From positions 620,001-684,000 of the forward strand of contig NZ_JAFEVL010000048.1 in assembly GCF_016901135.1 (NCBI RefSeq): a stretch of 64,000 nt of DNA. Direction: 5' to 3'. The notes beneath the pieces were generated by a model. That model had not been told where the DNA came from, made no database searches, and saw nothing but the letters and a program-made list of their open reading frames with translations. This DNA comes from Martinezella lusitana. GTDB taxonomy: Bacteria; Pseudomonadota; Alphaproteobacteria; Rhizobiales; Rhizobiaceae. The stretch's first letter is position 1, and each line of letters starts with the position of its first letter. This document shows positions 27,290 to 36,379 of this stretch, piece after piece. A program made the translations under genes and the position numbers.

Positions 27290-27494
27290 CTTCAGCTCCG
27301 AAATCGCTCTTGAAGTTTTCCGGGCAGCTCGAGTGCCGCCAGCGGCAGTTCGCCGCCGCGCGCCCGGCCGATTCCTTTTTCGCAATTCTAGTGACAAGCT
27401 CGTGTGAAACCAACCGCGGCTGACAATAATCCCACCGAATCTCTGTCTTCCTGCCGCAAACCGATGTTTCGGCAAAGCATTTATGACAATTGCC

Positions 27495-27523
27495 CTTCCC
27501 TTCGCCCGCGGAAAACATTATAT
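27495..27523 (+). promoter_or_regulatory. Candidate ssrA promoter
   Basis: CTTCCC and TTATAT are 17 bases apart and resemble the rhizobial CTTGAC/CTATAT consensus in four and five of six positions. Transcription would begin near 27530, just ahead of the tmRNA acceptor piece. Read by eye only. Confidence 0.4.
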
Positions 27524-27549
27524 CACCCATGCCGGTCTTCGGGCCGGCT

Positions 27550-27875
27550 ATGGCGATAAATGAGCGGTGTAATAAACCTATTGGACCCGGGGGCGGTACC
27601 CGGCGCCTCCACCAAAAACCGGCCGGCCAAACTGGCGTCAGACCGGCTTTTGATGGGGGCGAAACAGGATCGACAAGGGTGTAAAGATCGACTTTTTGCT
27701 CGGCATTGTACCGCCGTTATCGGGCTAAAATTGTAGTTGCAAATGACAACTATGCGGAAGCTCGTCTCGCTGCTTAATCGCGGTGTGACACTTCAAATAA
27801 AGTCCTAAGGGGTCGCACTCTTGGGCGGGGTTCGAAGGCACCTGGCAACAGAAGCCTTCACCTTATCCTCCAGTG
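27550..27875 (+). ncRNA. ssrA: Two-piece (circularly permuted) tmRNA
   Basis: tmRNA rescues ribosomes stalled on broken messages and adds a degradation tag. The gene is permuted as in alphaproteobacteria. The acceptor piece comes first: a 5-bp T-stem at 27587-27591/27599-27603 with a 7-base loop, then CGCCTCC and ACCA ending at 27614. After a short spacer that is removed, the coding piece begins GGGGGCG at 27655-27661, which pairs with CGCCTCC to rebuild the acceptor stem. The tag frame starts at GCA 27739 and reads ANDNYAEARLAA before TAA 27775-27777. The outer ends are approximate. sspB, whose product recognises this tag, is directly downstream. Confidence 0.93.
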
Positions 27876-27982
27876 CTATATTATATGTGACGAGGCGATG
27901 ACTCGCGCACGGGGCTTTCCCGTCGACGTTCGGCGTGGCATAAGCCTTAGAAAAAGCATGGGCCAACGAAAGACAGGAAAGC

Positions 27983-28489
27983 ATGGCGCAGGATCACATC
28001 CGCTACGACATTTTGGCACAGGACGCCCTGCGTGGAGTTATACGCAAGGTGTTGACCGAGGTCGGCGCCTCCGGCCGTTTGCCCGGTGATCATCATTTCT
28101 TCATCACCTTCCTGACGGGCGCTCCCGGTGTGCGCATTTCGCAGCACCTGAAGTCGAAGTATCCAGAGCAGATGACTATCGTCATCCAGCATCAGTTCTG
28201 GGATATGAAAGTTACGGAGAGCCAGTTCGAGATCGGCCTGTCTTTCTCCGACGTCCCCGAAAAGCTGGTCATCCCCTTCAACGCGGTCCGCGGCTTCTAC
28301 GATCCTTCCGTCAACTTCGAACTGGAGTTCGACGTGCCGTTGGCCGACGAAGAGGACATCACCTCCAGCGAGATCACCGCCTATCCGGTGCCGGCCGAAC
28401 ATGCCGAAGAGCCGGCAACGGCCAAGGACGGCGAGGAAAAGAAGCCAGGTTCCGTCGTCTCTCTCGACGCATTCCGCAAGAAGCAGTGA
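27983..28489 (+). CDS. sspB: SspB-type adaptor delivering ssrA-tagged proteins to ClpXP
   Basis: This is the alphaproteobacterial form of SspB, which binds the ssrA tag and tethers the substrate to ClpX. The globular tag-binding domain is at about residues 5-125 (GDHHFFITFLTGAPGVRIS, MTIVIQHQFWDM, FSDVPEKLVIPFNAVRGFYDP). An acidic flexible linker follows. The last residues, SVVSLDAFRKKQ, form the expected ClpX-docking (XB) peptide. Length is 168 residues. It lies about 100 bases after ssrA, so the tag and its adaptor are neighbours. A small DUF4169 gene follows 55 bases later. Confidence 0.95.
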   Translation: MAQDHIRYDILAQDALRGVIRKVLTEVGASGRLPGDHHFFITFLTGAPGVRISQHLKSKYPEQMTIVIQHQFWDMKVTESQFEIGLSFSDVPEKLVIPFNAVRGFYDPSVNFELEFDVPLADEEDITSSEITAYPVPAEHAEEPATAKDGEEKKPGSVVSLDAFRKKQ

Positions 28490-28544
28490 GCATGTTGGGG
28501 AAGCGTCCGCTTCCCCTTTCCACATCGGCAACGGGAAAAGATCG

Positions 28545-28739
28545 ATGAACGCCGAAATCGTCAATCTGCGCCAGTTCCGCAAGAAACAGGTTCGTTCCGA
28601 GAAAGAAAAGCAGGCAGAACAGAACCGCATCACGTTCGGCCGTCCCAAGGCTGAAAAGAACCTGACGAAGGCGCTCAACGACAAGGCCACAAAAGAACAC
28701 GAGGCCGGTCGTAGGGAGATGCCTGAAACAGACGACTGA
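28545..28739 (+). CDS. DUF4169 small basic protein
   Basis: This 64-residue highly charged protein belongs to the DUF4169 family, common next to sspB in alphaproteobacteria. It opens with MNAEIVNLRQFRKKQ, then a Lys/Glu-rich region likely to be helical, and ends acidic. The N-terminal IVNLRQFRKKQ closely resembles the C-terminal VVSLDAFRKKQ of SspB, the ClpX-docking peptide. It may therefore bind ClpX or compete with SspB. That is an inference; no function is established to my knowledge. It is probably cotranscribed with sspB. Confidence 0.85.
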   Translation: MNAEIVNLRQFRKKQVRSEKEKQAEQNRITFGRPKAEKNLTKALNDKATKEHEAGRREMPETDD

Positions 28740-28846
28740 TTGCTGCGCCAGAATTAAAAAACTTCCGAAATCAGTTGCTTACTCGTGCATTTTGAATCAC
28801 GTTAGAAATATCCCACCGTTTCCGATTTTTTTTGATCGACCCGCCG

Positions 28847-29059
28847 ATGATCCGTAAACATTCCGCGACGCTGCATGGCCATCGCACGAGCTTTTCCCTT
28901 GAGGATGCCTTCTGGACAGAACTGAAGGCAATTGCCAATGTGCACGGCACTTCGCTCGCAGCGCTGATTTCCGAAATCGACGATGGACGCGACGCAGAGA
29001 GCAATCTCTCCTCCGCGCTGCGTCTCTATGTTCTCAAGTGGCTGAAGGAACGCAATTAG
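28847..29059 (+). CDS. Ribbon-helix-helix domain protein
   Basis: This 70-residue protein is of the RHH_4 type: KHSATLHGHRTSFSLEDAFW gives the strand that would enter the DNA groove, and KAIANVHGTSLAALISEID the two helices. It is probably a small DNA-binding regulator; no partner toxin is adjacent. ATG 28847 is the first ATG; a TTG 15 bases upstream is possible. It follows the sspB-DUF4169 pair after about 105 bases and is convergent with the AsmA-like gene. Confidence 0.8.
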   Translation: MIRKHSATLHGHRTSFSLEDAFWTELKAIANVHGTSLAALISEIDDGRDAESNLSSALRLYVLKWLKERN

Positions 29060-29125
29060 CGTCGCTGCTCCCGATTACGGCATCCGGTTGAAACCATTGC
29101 TGCCCATGCCGCACAAAGCCATGCG

Positions 29126-32100
29126 CTATTGGGCAACACCGGGCAATCCGTTGAAGTTCAACGGCGCTGTCGGCTGCGGCGACTGGCCGTTGAGCGCTGG
29201 CAATTGCTGGACCTCGGCTTTGGCACGAGCTTCGGCGGCTGCCTTGGCCTTAGCCTCCTCTTCCGCTTGCTTCTGCGCCGCTGCTTGCCTCATCAAATCG
29301 CGCAGCCGGATTTCTTCGGCCCGCCGCTGCTGCTCGATGGCGGCGTCGCGCTGCCGTTGGGCTTCGCGCGCAACGGCCACGTATTTGTAAAGCGAGACCT
29401 CGCGCCGGAGCCGCTGCTTTTCGAGTACATTGGCCTGAAGGCGCTCGACGCGCCGGCGCTCGCGCTCGAAAGCGCGCAGCGACAGGAAGCTGGTGACGTC
29501 GCTCACGTCCATCGTCCGGCCGGGCGTTGCCAGCGGGCCGGCGAAATCGAGGCGCAAAGCCGGCTCGGCGCCACTCTGCGCCTCGCTTGCAGCATTGAAG
29601 TCGATGCCAAGAGAGCCGCGCATTCGCTCATCCGGCAAGCTGATTTCGGCATTGCCGGAGAGCTTCGCCACATCGTTGCCGGCAACGATGTTCGTAGCAC
29701 GCACGACGCCGGTGGAGACATTGAACGGTATGCTCGTGGCCGGCAGCACGGCTTCGCCATTGTTGAGCAGCGTCTGCACGATCGGCAACACCTTGTCGGC
29801 CGTGATATCGCCCTGGATCTGATCCGTCGCCGACAGCAAGGGCGGCAGGACGGACAGATTGAGGCCACGCACATGAGTCTCCCCGAGCTTGACCTCGCCC
29901 GAACCACTGGCATTGGCCGCAAGGTCGCCCATGCTCTTGCCGCTGGCTTCGACATTCATGGCCAGGCCGAAGCGGCCGCTGGCAAGTGGCGCACCGTCAC
30001 GTTGCCAGGCGACCGCGGCAAGATCGCCATTGGCGAGGCTGAGCTTCGTTTGCATCAGTCCGATGCCGTCGGAATTGGCGAGCATCAGGCTGCCATTCAG
30101 CGTGCCGCCGTTCCAGCCGCCGGACAGATCGTTCAGCCGCAATTCCTCGCCCTTGTAGGCGACATTGCCGGTGAAATTCGAAATGGGACCGAATATGCCC
30201 GGCCATACCTGCTTCGCCGAAAGCTTGATGCCGATATCGAGCCCGCTGAAAGCCGGCAATCCGAGCTTGTCCTTGGTCAGGTTGCCGGTTTTGACGTCCG
30301 TGATCGGACCATAAATCGCCTCGGCCAGCCAGCCGAGATCCGCCTTGTCGAGCGCCAATTCCCCGGTCGCCTTTATGTTCGGCGCTTTTCTGTCGAAGGT
30401 GAGCGCGCCCGACACATTGTTGTCGGCAAACAGTCCCTTCATATCGGAGAATACGATCTTGTCGGGGCTGACAGCGGCGTTGGCCTGGAACTTGACCGGC
30501 AAGCCGGTGCCCATCTGCGGGATGCCGATGCCGTTCATGACGAAATAGGGATCGAGATCGGCGCTATCGAGCGACAGTGCGACGTTGCCGTTGAGGAAGC
30601 TGTCGGGGCGCACATCGACCTTGCCGTTCGCGGTGAACGAGGTCTTGTCGGTCGCGAAAGTCAGCGCCGCATCGGCCGGATCGGTGCCGCTGGCGGACAC
30701 TTTCAACGTCATGCGGCCATTGGCATCGGCTTCGACCGGCAGCGGATCGAGACCAGCCTGGCCGAAGAGGATAGACGTCACGGAATTTTCGAGTGTTCCT
30801 TCCAGCGTCGTCGTGCCCTTGCCTGCGAACGCCGCCAGATCGGACATGCGGTAATCGAAATTGACGCGGCTGCCGTTCGAAACGCCGGCGAGCGTCACTG
30901 TCAATGCATTGTCCTGATCGCCGCCGAGCGTCACCGCGCCGCGAAGCGCGGTATTTCCATACCAGGCGGCATTGCGCACCAGACGATCCATGACAGGATG
31001 ATGGGGCAGATGCTGGCGCAGCATCTCGAAGAAGGGGCCGGGATCGGCCGCCTTGAAGGTGATTTCGCCCGATCCCTTGTAGCTCGACGGCGAACCGTCG
31101 GCGCGGCCCGTCGCGGTGATCTCCGCGCCGGCGACATCGCGTACCGCAAGCTTGTCAAGCGTCAGCGCGCCATCCGCGATAGAGAACGACGTATCGACAT
31201 CGTCGGCCGGCACGCCGAAGGCGACGAATTTCGCAGCCTGCAGATGGGCGGTGATCCGGTGATCGAAAAGGGATTCGCCGGCGTCCTGACCGGTGAACAG
31301 ACCGGTCAACGCTCTCAGCGCATCGAGATCGAACGCATCGCCGGTAAGATCGACGGCAAGCTTTGGCGCATCCTTGTCGTTCGGCGCCTGGCGATCGAGG
31401 CGGCCCTTGAGCGTAGCCGACCCGATGGCGATCTCCAGATTCTCGAAGCGCTGCTCCTCATGCCGCAAGCTGACGTCAGCGGAGAAGCCGGCCTGGCGCA
31501 GTTGGCGGATAGACGGATCCACGGATCCCACCAGCCAGGAGGCCAGGCCAGAGGGCTGGCTGGAGGCGACGACGAGATTGCCGATGAAATTCGGCTCGCC
31601 CTGCAGCATCAGATTGCCGCGAGCCTCGACCTGCGTGCGCCCAGGCAGCGTGCCGATCGCATGATCGATCTTCCAGCCCGTTCCGGCCGGCTCGAGATCG
31701 AGCTGCACGTCACGGATGGTCGTGTCGCCGGCAACGATCGCGGGCAACCGGAAGGTCGCCTTACCGGGCACTTGCGGCACCGGAATTTCCGCCGCGGTCG
31801 CGATCAGGCTGTTCAAACGTTGGCGCGCCGAAACGGCCGGGTTCCGGTTGGTCTTGCCATTGGGGCCTTTGCTGTTACCCAGGCGATTGACGTCGATCTG
31901 CTGGCCATCGGCAGTCAGCAGAAACTCCGGCTTGGTCCCGGTATCCAGCGTCGCCTCGCCTGTCACCACGTAGGGATCGTCGGCAGCGCCGACTTCCAGG
32001 CGATACTCCGGAACGCGGATACGATCGTTGGTCAGCTCGAAACGCCCCTTGATGCGAGGCTGGACTTGCTGGTCGCCAGAATTGCCGGAACGTTTGTCAT

Positions 32101-32833
32101 CAACCCCGGCGTTGAACGAACCCATGTAGTCCGGTCTGCTGTTGACCAGCTTCAACTCGCCATCGAGATCGACATTGAGCGGATGCCGGTCAGGCATCAG
32201 CCGGGTACGAACGCGCAAAACGCCGTTGTCATCAGGCTGGCTGCTGGAAACACTGAAGTTGCCATGCTCGCCATCGAGCGCCGCATCGCCTTCGATCCGC
32301 CATGGCCCTGCCAGCGATTTCGCCGACATTTCAGCATTGAAACCGGTAATATGCCGGGTGCGGCCCAATTGCTCGTCGACAAACAGGATGTCCCCCTCTT
32401 CGACATGGACGCTTTCAAGCACCACCGATTTGGCGGGAATTTCGGGCTGGCTGCCGCGCATCCAGTCCAATGTGCCATCCTTCAGCAACCGCAGGCGCAC
32501 CTTCGGCTTCGACACGCGCATATCGAAGATCAGGGCTTCGCCGGAAAGGAAGGGCGCCAGCTCGGCATCCATGGAGAATTCGTCGACCTGCACCAATGGC
32601 GTTCCGTCGGTCTCCTGGCCAACGCGAACATCATGCAGCGTCACGGATGGAAAGGGCAGAAGGCGAGCATCGACGGTGCCGTGGACGGTCACCTTCTTGC
32701 CGATGATACGGCTCGCCTGATCCTCGAAATTCTTACGAAAATCGGTCCAGTCTATGAAGAGCGGAGCGAGCAGCGCCATGAACAGCACTACTACGAGCAA
32801 TCCACCCAGAAAAACCAGGACCCTACCTAACAA
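29126..32833 (-). CDS. AsmA-like envelope protein
   Basis: This large protein (1235 residues) is anchored by one N-terminal membrane segment (residues 4-26). The AsmA N-terminal domain follows (FIDWTDFRKNFEDQASRIIG, then LPFPSVTLHDVRVG). A long repetitive beta-rich body has the domain plan of AsmA/TamB/YhdP proteins, thought to move lipids between membranes. The AsmA C-terminal region is near 950-1110. The last 130 residues form an Arg/Glu/Ala-rich coiled coil and a Pro/Gln tail, which is an uncommon ending. The start is TTG with GGAG ten bases upstream. It stands alone, with no tam or envelope genes beside it. Confidence 0.88.
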   Translation of the reverse strand: MLGRVLVFLGGLLVVVLFMALLAPLFIDWTDFRKNFEDQASRIIGKKVTVHGTVDARLLPFPSVTLHDVRVGQETDGTPLVQVDEFSMDAELAPFLSGEALIFDMRVSKPKVRLRLLKDGTLDWMRGSQPEIPAKSVVLESVHVEEGDILFVDEQLGRTRHITGFNAEMSAKSLAGPWRIEGDAALDGEHGNFSVSSSQPDDNGVLRVRTRLMPDRHPLNVDLDGELKLVNSRPDYMGSFNAGVDDKRSGNSGDQQVQPRIKGRFELTNDRIRVPEYRLEVGAADDPYVVTGEATLDTGTKPEFLLTADGQQIDVNRLGNSKGPNGKTNRNPAVSARQRLNSLIATAAEIPVPQVPGKATFRLPAIVAGDTTIRDVQLDLEPAGTGWKIDHAIGTLPGRTQVEARGNLMLQGEPNFIGNLVVASSQPSGLASWLVGSVDPSIRQLRQAGFSADVSLRHEEQRFENLEIAIGSATLKGRLDRQAPNDKDAPKLAVDLTGDAFDLDALRALTGLFTGQDAGESLFDHRITAHLQAAKFVAFGVPADDVDTSFSIADGALTLDKLAVRDVAGAEITATGRADGSPSSYKGSGEITFKAADPGPFFEMLRQHLPHHPVMDRLVRNAAWYGNTALRGAVTLGGDQDNALTVTLAGVSNGSRVNFDYRMSDLAAFAGKGTTTLEGTLENSVTSILFGQAGLDPLPVEADANGRMTLKVSASGTDPADAALTFATDKTSFTANGKVDVRPDSFLNGNVALSLDSADLDPYFVMNGIGIPQMGTGLPVKFQANAAVSPDKIVFSDMKGLFADNNVSGALTFDRKAPNIKATGELALDKADLGWLAEAIYGPITDVKTGNLTKDKLGLPAFSGLDIGIKLSAKQVWPGIFGPISNFTGNVAYKGEELRLNDLSGGWNGGTLNGSLMLANSDGIGLMQTKLSLANGDLAAVAWQRDGAPLASGRFGLAMNVEASGKSMGDLAANASGSGEVKLGETHVRGLNLSVLPPLLSATDQIQGDITADKVLPIVQTLLNNGEAVLPATSIPFNVSTGVVRATNIVAGNDVAKLSGNAEISLPDERMRGSLGIDFNAASEAQSGAEPALRLDFAGPLATPGRTMDVSDVTSFLSLRAFERERRRVERLQANVLEKQRLRREVSLYKYVAVAREAQRQRDAAIEQQRRAEEIRLRDLMRQAAAQKQAEEEAKAKAAAEARAKAEVQQLPALNGQSPQPTAPLNFNGLPGVAQ

Positions 32834-33083
32834 TGCGCACCGTCTCCAATCTTCATTCCAAATAAGCGATGAACCGTAACCTATCGGAGCACATACACCA
32901 CATTGCCCCGGATACGCACGTTTCTATCCGATGCCATTGCAAAATCGCATCATTTTTCCCGAACGATGCCGCGTGATCCAGCGCATCCTGGCCGCCTTCC
33001 ATGACAAAGGTCGGAAAAGGGTGGCTCAAACCTAGCTCCATTCACGCGGGTAGCAAGCCAAGATCATGGGAATGCTCCACCTT

Positions 33084-34496
33084 TCAATGGGCGTGGAATA
33101 TCTTACCGGGGTTGAAAATGGCATCGGGATCGAGCGCTTCCTTGATCTGTCGCATCAAATCGACGGCATCGCCGAGCTCCTGTTCGAGGAACGACATTTT
33201 GCCCTGCCCCACGCCATGCTCGCCTGTGCACGTTCCGTCCATGGCCAGCGCACGCGCATTGAGGCGGGCAACAAAGTTCTCGACCGTTGCGATGCCTTCC
33301 GGGGTCTTGTCGTCGAACAGGACAAGCACGTGGAAATTGCCGTCGCCGGCATGGCCGACGATCGGCGCCAACAATCCATTCGCCTCGATATCGGCCTGGG
33401 TCTCCGCGACACACTCGGCCAGCCGCGATATCGGCACGCAGACGTCGGTCGACAGCGCCGCCAGGTCGGGCGCAAGCGCGCGCGCTGCCCAATAGGCATC
33501 ATGCCGCGCCTTCCAGAGCTTGTTGCGCTCCTCCGCATTAACAGTCCAAAGGAATTCGCCGCCGCCGCATTCGGCTGCGATCTCGGCGAATTGTGCCGAT
33601 TGCAGCGCAACGGTCTCGTCGGTGCCGTGAAACTCGAGGAAAAGCGTGGGCTTCTCGTCAAAGGTCAGGCCGGAATAGCGGTTGCAGGCCCGCAGCTGCA
33701 TGGCATCGAGCAACTCGATACGCGCAACGGGAATGCCCATCTGGATCGTCATGATGACGGCATCGCATGCCGACTGGATATCGGGAAAGGCGCAGGCGCC
33801 GCCGGCGATCTTCTGGGGAATTCCCTGCAGGCGCAGCGTCACCGACGTCAGCACGCCAAGCGTTCCTTCCGCGCCGACGAAGAGCCGGGTCAGATCATAG
33901 CCGGCGGACGATTTCTTGGCGCGGCGGGCGGTGCGAATTTCTTCGCCATTGGCGGTAACGACGGTCAATGCCAGCACGTTGTCCTTCATCGTGCCGTAGC
34001 GGACCGCATTCGTGCCCGAGGCGCGGGTGGACGCCATGCCGCCGATCGAGGCATTGGCGCCGGGGTCGATCGGGAAGAACAGGCCGGTGTCACGAAGATA
34101 GGTGTTGAGCTCTTCGCGCGTCACACCGGGCTCGACGGTGCAATCCAGATCCTCGGCATTCACTTCAAGAACCCGGTTCATCCGGCTGAAATCGATGCAA
34201 ATTCCGCCCTGCGGTGCATTTACCTGCCCTTCCAGCGAAGAGCCCGTGCCGAAGGGGATGACAGGCACCTTATGCTCGGCGCAAGCCTTGACGACAGCCT
34301 GCACGTCCTCGCGCGTTTCGGCGAAAATCACGCCGTCGGGAAGCTGCGCGGGAATATAGGTGGTCGTATGGGCATGCTGGGCGCGGAAGCTTTCGCCGGT
34401 CTGGAAGCGCTCTCCGAATGCCTGCTTCAGAATGCCGAGAACGGCTGATATCCCCGCCTCGTTGCGTTTTCCCGCCTTAGCGTCAGCCAGCACCAT
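33084..34496 (-). CDS. FAD-linked 2-hydroxyacid dehydrogenase (GlcD/D-lactate dehydrogenase type)
   Basis: This belongs to the FAD_binding_4 / FAD-oxidase_C family, which oxidises D-lactate, glycolate or similar acids and passes electrons to the respiratory chain. The FAD-binding part has VIPFGTGSSLEGQVNAP and DPGANASIGGMASTRASGTN. The C-terminal part has the metal-site motif GHAGDGNFH and DGTCTGEHGVGQGK. Length is 470 residues, matching single-subunit D-lactate dehydrogenase (cytochrome) better than GlcD of a three-subunit glycolate oxidase, since no glcE/glcF are nearby. ATG 34496 follows GGGAGA. Confidence 0.88.
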   Translation of the reverse strand: MVLADAKAGKRNEAGISAVLGILKQAFGERFQTGESFRAQHAHTTTYIPAQLPDGVIFAETREDVQAVVKACAEHKVPVIPFGTGSSLEGQVNAPQGGICIDFSRMNRVLEVNAEDLDCTVEPGVTREELNTYLRDTGLFFPIDPGANASIGGMASTRASGTNAVRYGTMKDNVLALTVVTANGEEIRTARRAKKSSAGYDLTRLFVGAEGTLGVLTSVTLRLQGIPQKIAGGACAFPDIQSACDAVIMTIQMGIPVARIELLDAMQLRACNRYSGLTFDEKPTLFLEFHGTDETVALQSAQFAEIAAECGGGEFLWTVNAEERNKLWKARHDAYWAARALAPDLAALSTDVCVPISRLAECVAETQADIEANGLLAPIVGHAGDGNFHVLVLFDDKTPEGIATVENFVARLNARALAMDGTCTGEHGVGQGKMSFLEQELGDAVDLMRQIKEALDPDAIFNPGKIFHAH

Positions 34497-34849
34497 CTTC
34501 CGAATCTCCCATCGCGAGCGTCAAAGGACGTTAACCTTTTGTCGGTTCTATGGGACATAGATGTGGCGGTGTCCAGCCATGAAAATGATCCACCGTTCTC
34601 GCGCCACATCGCCCCTTGCGCCTTTTGCATGAGTGCCCGTTTGGAGCGCCCTGGATAGACGCGCGCAAAGAAACGCCGCGACCTTAAAATGCGCATTTTT
34701 TAGGCAAGCGCTGGCAAACTATCCATCGAAGATGAAACCCTCTCGCGAGGATACCCGCGGCGGTCCGACATGAACGTCATGCCAGCGACTGGCATGGGTC
34801 TTGCCTTTTGCCTTCCAGCTTTCACATAGCTCGATTGGAAGGACATTCG
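34497..34849. other. Intergenic region between divergent genes
   Basis: These 353 bases separate the FAD dehydrogenase (minus) from the amino-acid ABC operon (plus) and must hold both promoters. A short CTATGGGACATAG inverted repeat lies near 34548-34560. No gene, RNA structure or clear promoter box was recognised. Confidence 0.5.
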
Positions 34850-35644
34850 ATGAAGCGCAGACAATTGCTCATGGCACTCGGCATCGCGATACTCGCGACG
34901 GGATCGTTTTCCGCCCCGCACGCAGCCCGGGCGGATGCCTTGAGCGACATAGCATCGCGCGGCACGCTCCGCGTCGCCGTTCCGCAGGACTTTCCGCCTT
35001 TCGGCAGCGTCGGCACGGATATGGCGCCGATGGGCTATGACATCGACATGGCCAACCTGATCGGCGAAAAACTTGGCGTAAAGACAGAACTCGTGCCGGT
35101 CACCAGTGCCAACCGCATTCCCTACCTGCAGACGAACAAGGTCGATCTGGTGATTTCGAGCCTCGGCAAGAATGCCGAACGCCAGGCCGTCATCGATTTC
35201 TCGGATGCCTATGCGCCCTTCTTCAACGGGATATTCGGCCCTGCCGACACCGCCGCCGCCAAGCCGGAGGATCTTTCCGGCAAGACCATCGGCGTCACTC
35301 GTGGCGCGATCGAGGATCTGGCGCTGACCAAGGTCGCGCCGCAGGACGCGACGATCAAGCGCTACGAAGACAATAACGGCACCATCTCCGCCTTCCTCTC
35401 CGGCCAGGTGCAGTTGATCGCGACGGGCAACGTCGTCGCGGCGGCAATTCTCGCCAAGAACCCGCCGAAAAAGCCCGAGATGAAATTCCTCATCACCAAC
35501 TCCCCCTGCTACATCGGCTTCAACAAGAGCGAGCCGGCCCTACAGAAGAAGGTCGATGAGATCATCGCCGCCGCCAAGACCGATGGGACGTTGAACAAGA
35601 TATCGCAGAAGTGGCTCGGTGCCGATCTTCCCGCCGGCTTCTGA
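34850..35644 (+). CDS. Polar amino acid-type ABC transporter, periplasmic binding protein
   Basis: This is a periplasmic receptor of the SBP_bac_3 family. A signal peptide ends near residue 28 (ARA before DALSDI). GTLRVAVPQDFPPFG opens the mature domain, PMGYDIDMANLIGEKLGV is the family signature, and NKVDLVISSLGKNAERQAVIDFSDAY follows. Length is 264 residues. ATG 34850 follows GGAAGGA. It is first in a four-gene operon with two permeases and an ATPase. The ligand, probably an amino acid, cannot be told. Confidence 0.93.
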   Translation: MKRRQLLMALGIAILATGSFSAPHAARADALSDIASRGTLRVAVPQDFPPFGSVGTDMAPMGYDIDMANLIGEKLGVKTELVPVTSANRIPYLQTNKVDLVISSLGKNAERQAVIDFSDAYAPFFNGIFGPADTAAAKPEDLSGKTIGVTRGAIEDLALTKVAPQDATIKRYEDNNGTISAFLSGQVQLIATGNVVAAAILAKNPPKKPEMKFLITNSPCYIGFNKSEPALQKKVDEIIAAAKTDGTLNKISQKWLGADLPAGF

Positions 35645-35707
35645 TCAACGCACGACGAACCGCACCGTTAGCTGGCGGCGCGGTCCGTCCGAGCGAGGTA
35701 TCTTCCC

Positions 35708-36379
35708 ATGCGCTATCATTTCGACTTCGGCTGGCTCGCCGAATATTACCCAGTCCTGATCAAGGGCATCCTTGTCACCCTGGAGCTGACTCTGATCGGC
35801 GCCGTGCTCGGCATCATCCTCGGCATCGCCTGCGCCTGGGCGCGCGCGCTCGGCCCACGCTGGCTCAAGCCCATCGTTGCAACCTATGTCGAGCTGATCC
35901 GCAACACGCCGTTCCTGATCCAGCTCTTCTTCATCTTCTTCGGCCTGCCCGGCATCGGCGTCCAGATGAACGAGATGACCGCGGCCAATCTCGCCATGGT
36001 CATCAATCTCGGCGCCTATAGCTGCGAGATCATCCGCGCCGGCATACAGGCAACACCGCGCGGCCAGTTCGAGGCCGGTGCGAGCCTCGCCATGACGCCG
36101 TTCGAGACCTTCTGGCATGTCGTCCTCGTTCCTTCCCTGCAACGTATCTGGCCTGCACTATCGTCGCAGGTCGTCATCGTCATGCTCGGCTCATCGGTCG
36201 TCTCGCAGATCGCGGCAGAGGATCTGACCTTCGCGGCAAACTTCATCCAGTCGCGCTCGTTCCGCGCCTTCGAAGCCTATTTCGTGTCCACGGCGATCTA
36301 TCTGGTGCTGGCAGTCCTGCTCCGGCAGACGCTCTCCGGCGTCGGCGCATTGATCTTTCCACGCAGGGTCCGCCGATGA
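35708..36379 (+). CDS. Polar amino acid-type ABC permease, first
   Basis: This is a His/Glu/Gln/Arg-type permease (HEQRo family). LAEYYPVLIKGILVTLELTL opens it. VELIRNTPFLIQLFFIFFGLP and GAYSCEIIRAGIQATPRGQFEAG (the ATPase-contacting EAA loop) are characteristic. About five membrane segments occur in 223 residues. Its stop overlaps the ATG of the second permease (ATGA). Confidence 0.92.
   Translation: MRYHFDFGWLAEYYPVLIKGILVTLELTLIGAVLGIILGIACAWARALGPRWLKPIVATYVELIRNTPFLIQLFFIFFGLPGIGVQMNEMTAANLAMVINLGAYSCEIIRAGIQATPRGQFEAGASLAMTPFETFWHVVLVPSLQRIWPALSSQVVIVMLGSSVVSQIAAEDLTFAANFIQSRSFRAFEAYFVSTAIYLVLAVLLRQTLSGVGALIFPRRVRR

Noticed and set aside
27821-27834. GGTTCGAA resembling a tRNA T-loop
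   Set aside because: It lies within the coding piece of the tmRNA. No tRNA acceptor stem or anticodon arm surrounds it.
29129-32830. An open frame of 1233 codons on the plus strand
   Set aside because: It lies codon-for-codon opposite the AsmA-like gene. Long antisense frames are common in GC-rich genes, its translation matches no family, and the minus-strand protein has clear AsmA domains.
34427-34696. An 89-codon minus-strand frame in the gap before the amino-acid transporter
   Set aside because: It overlaps the start of the FAD dehydrogenase, has an Arg/Ser-rich composition, lacks a ribosome site and resembles no family.
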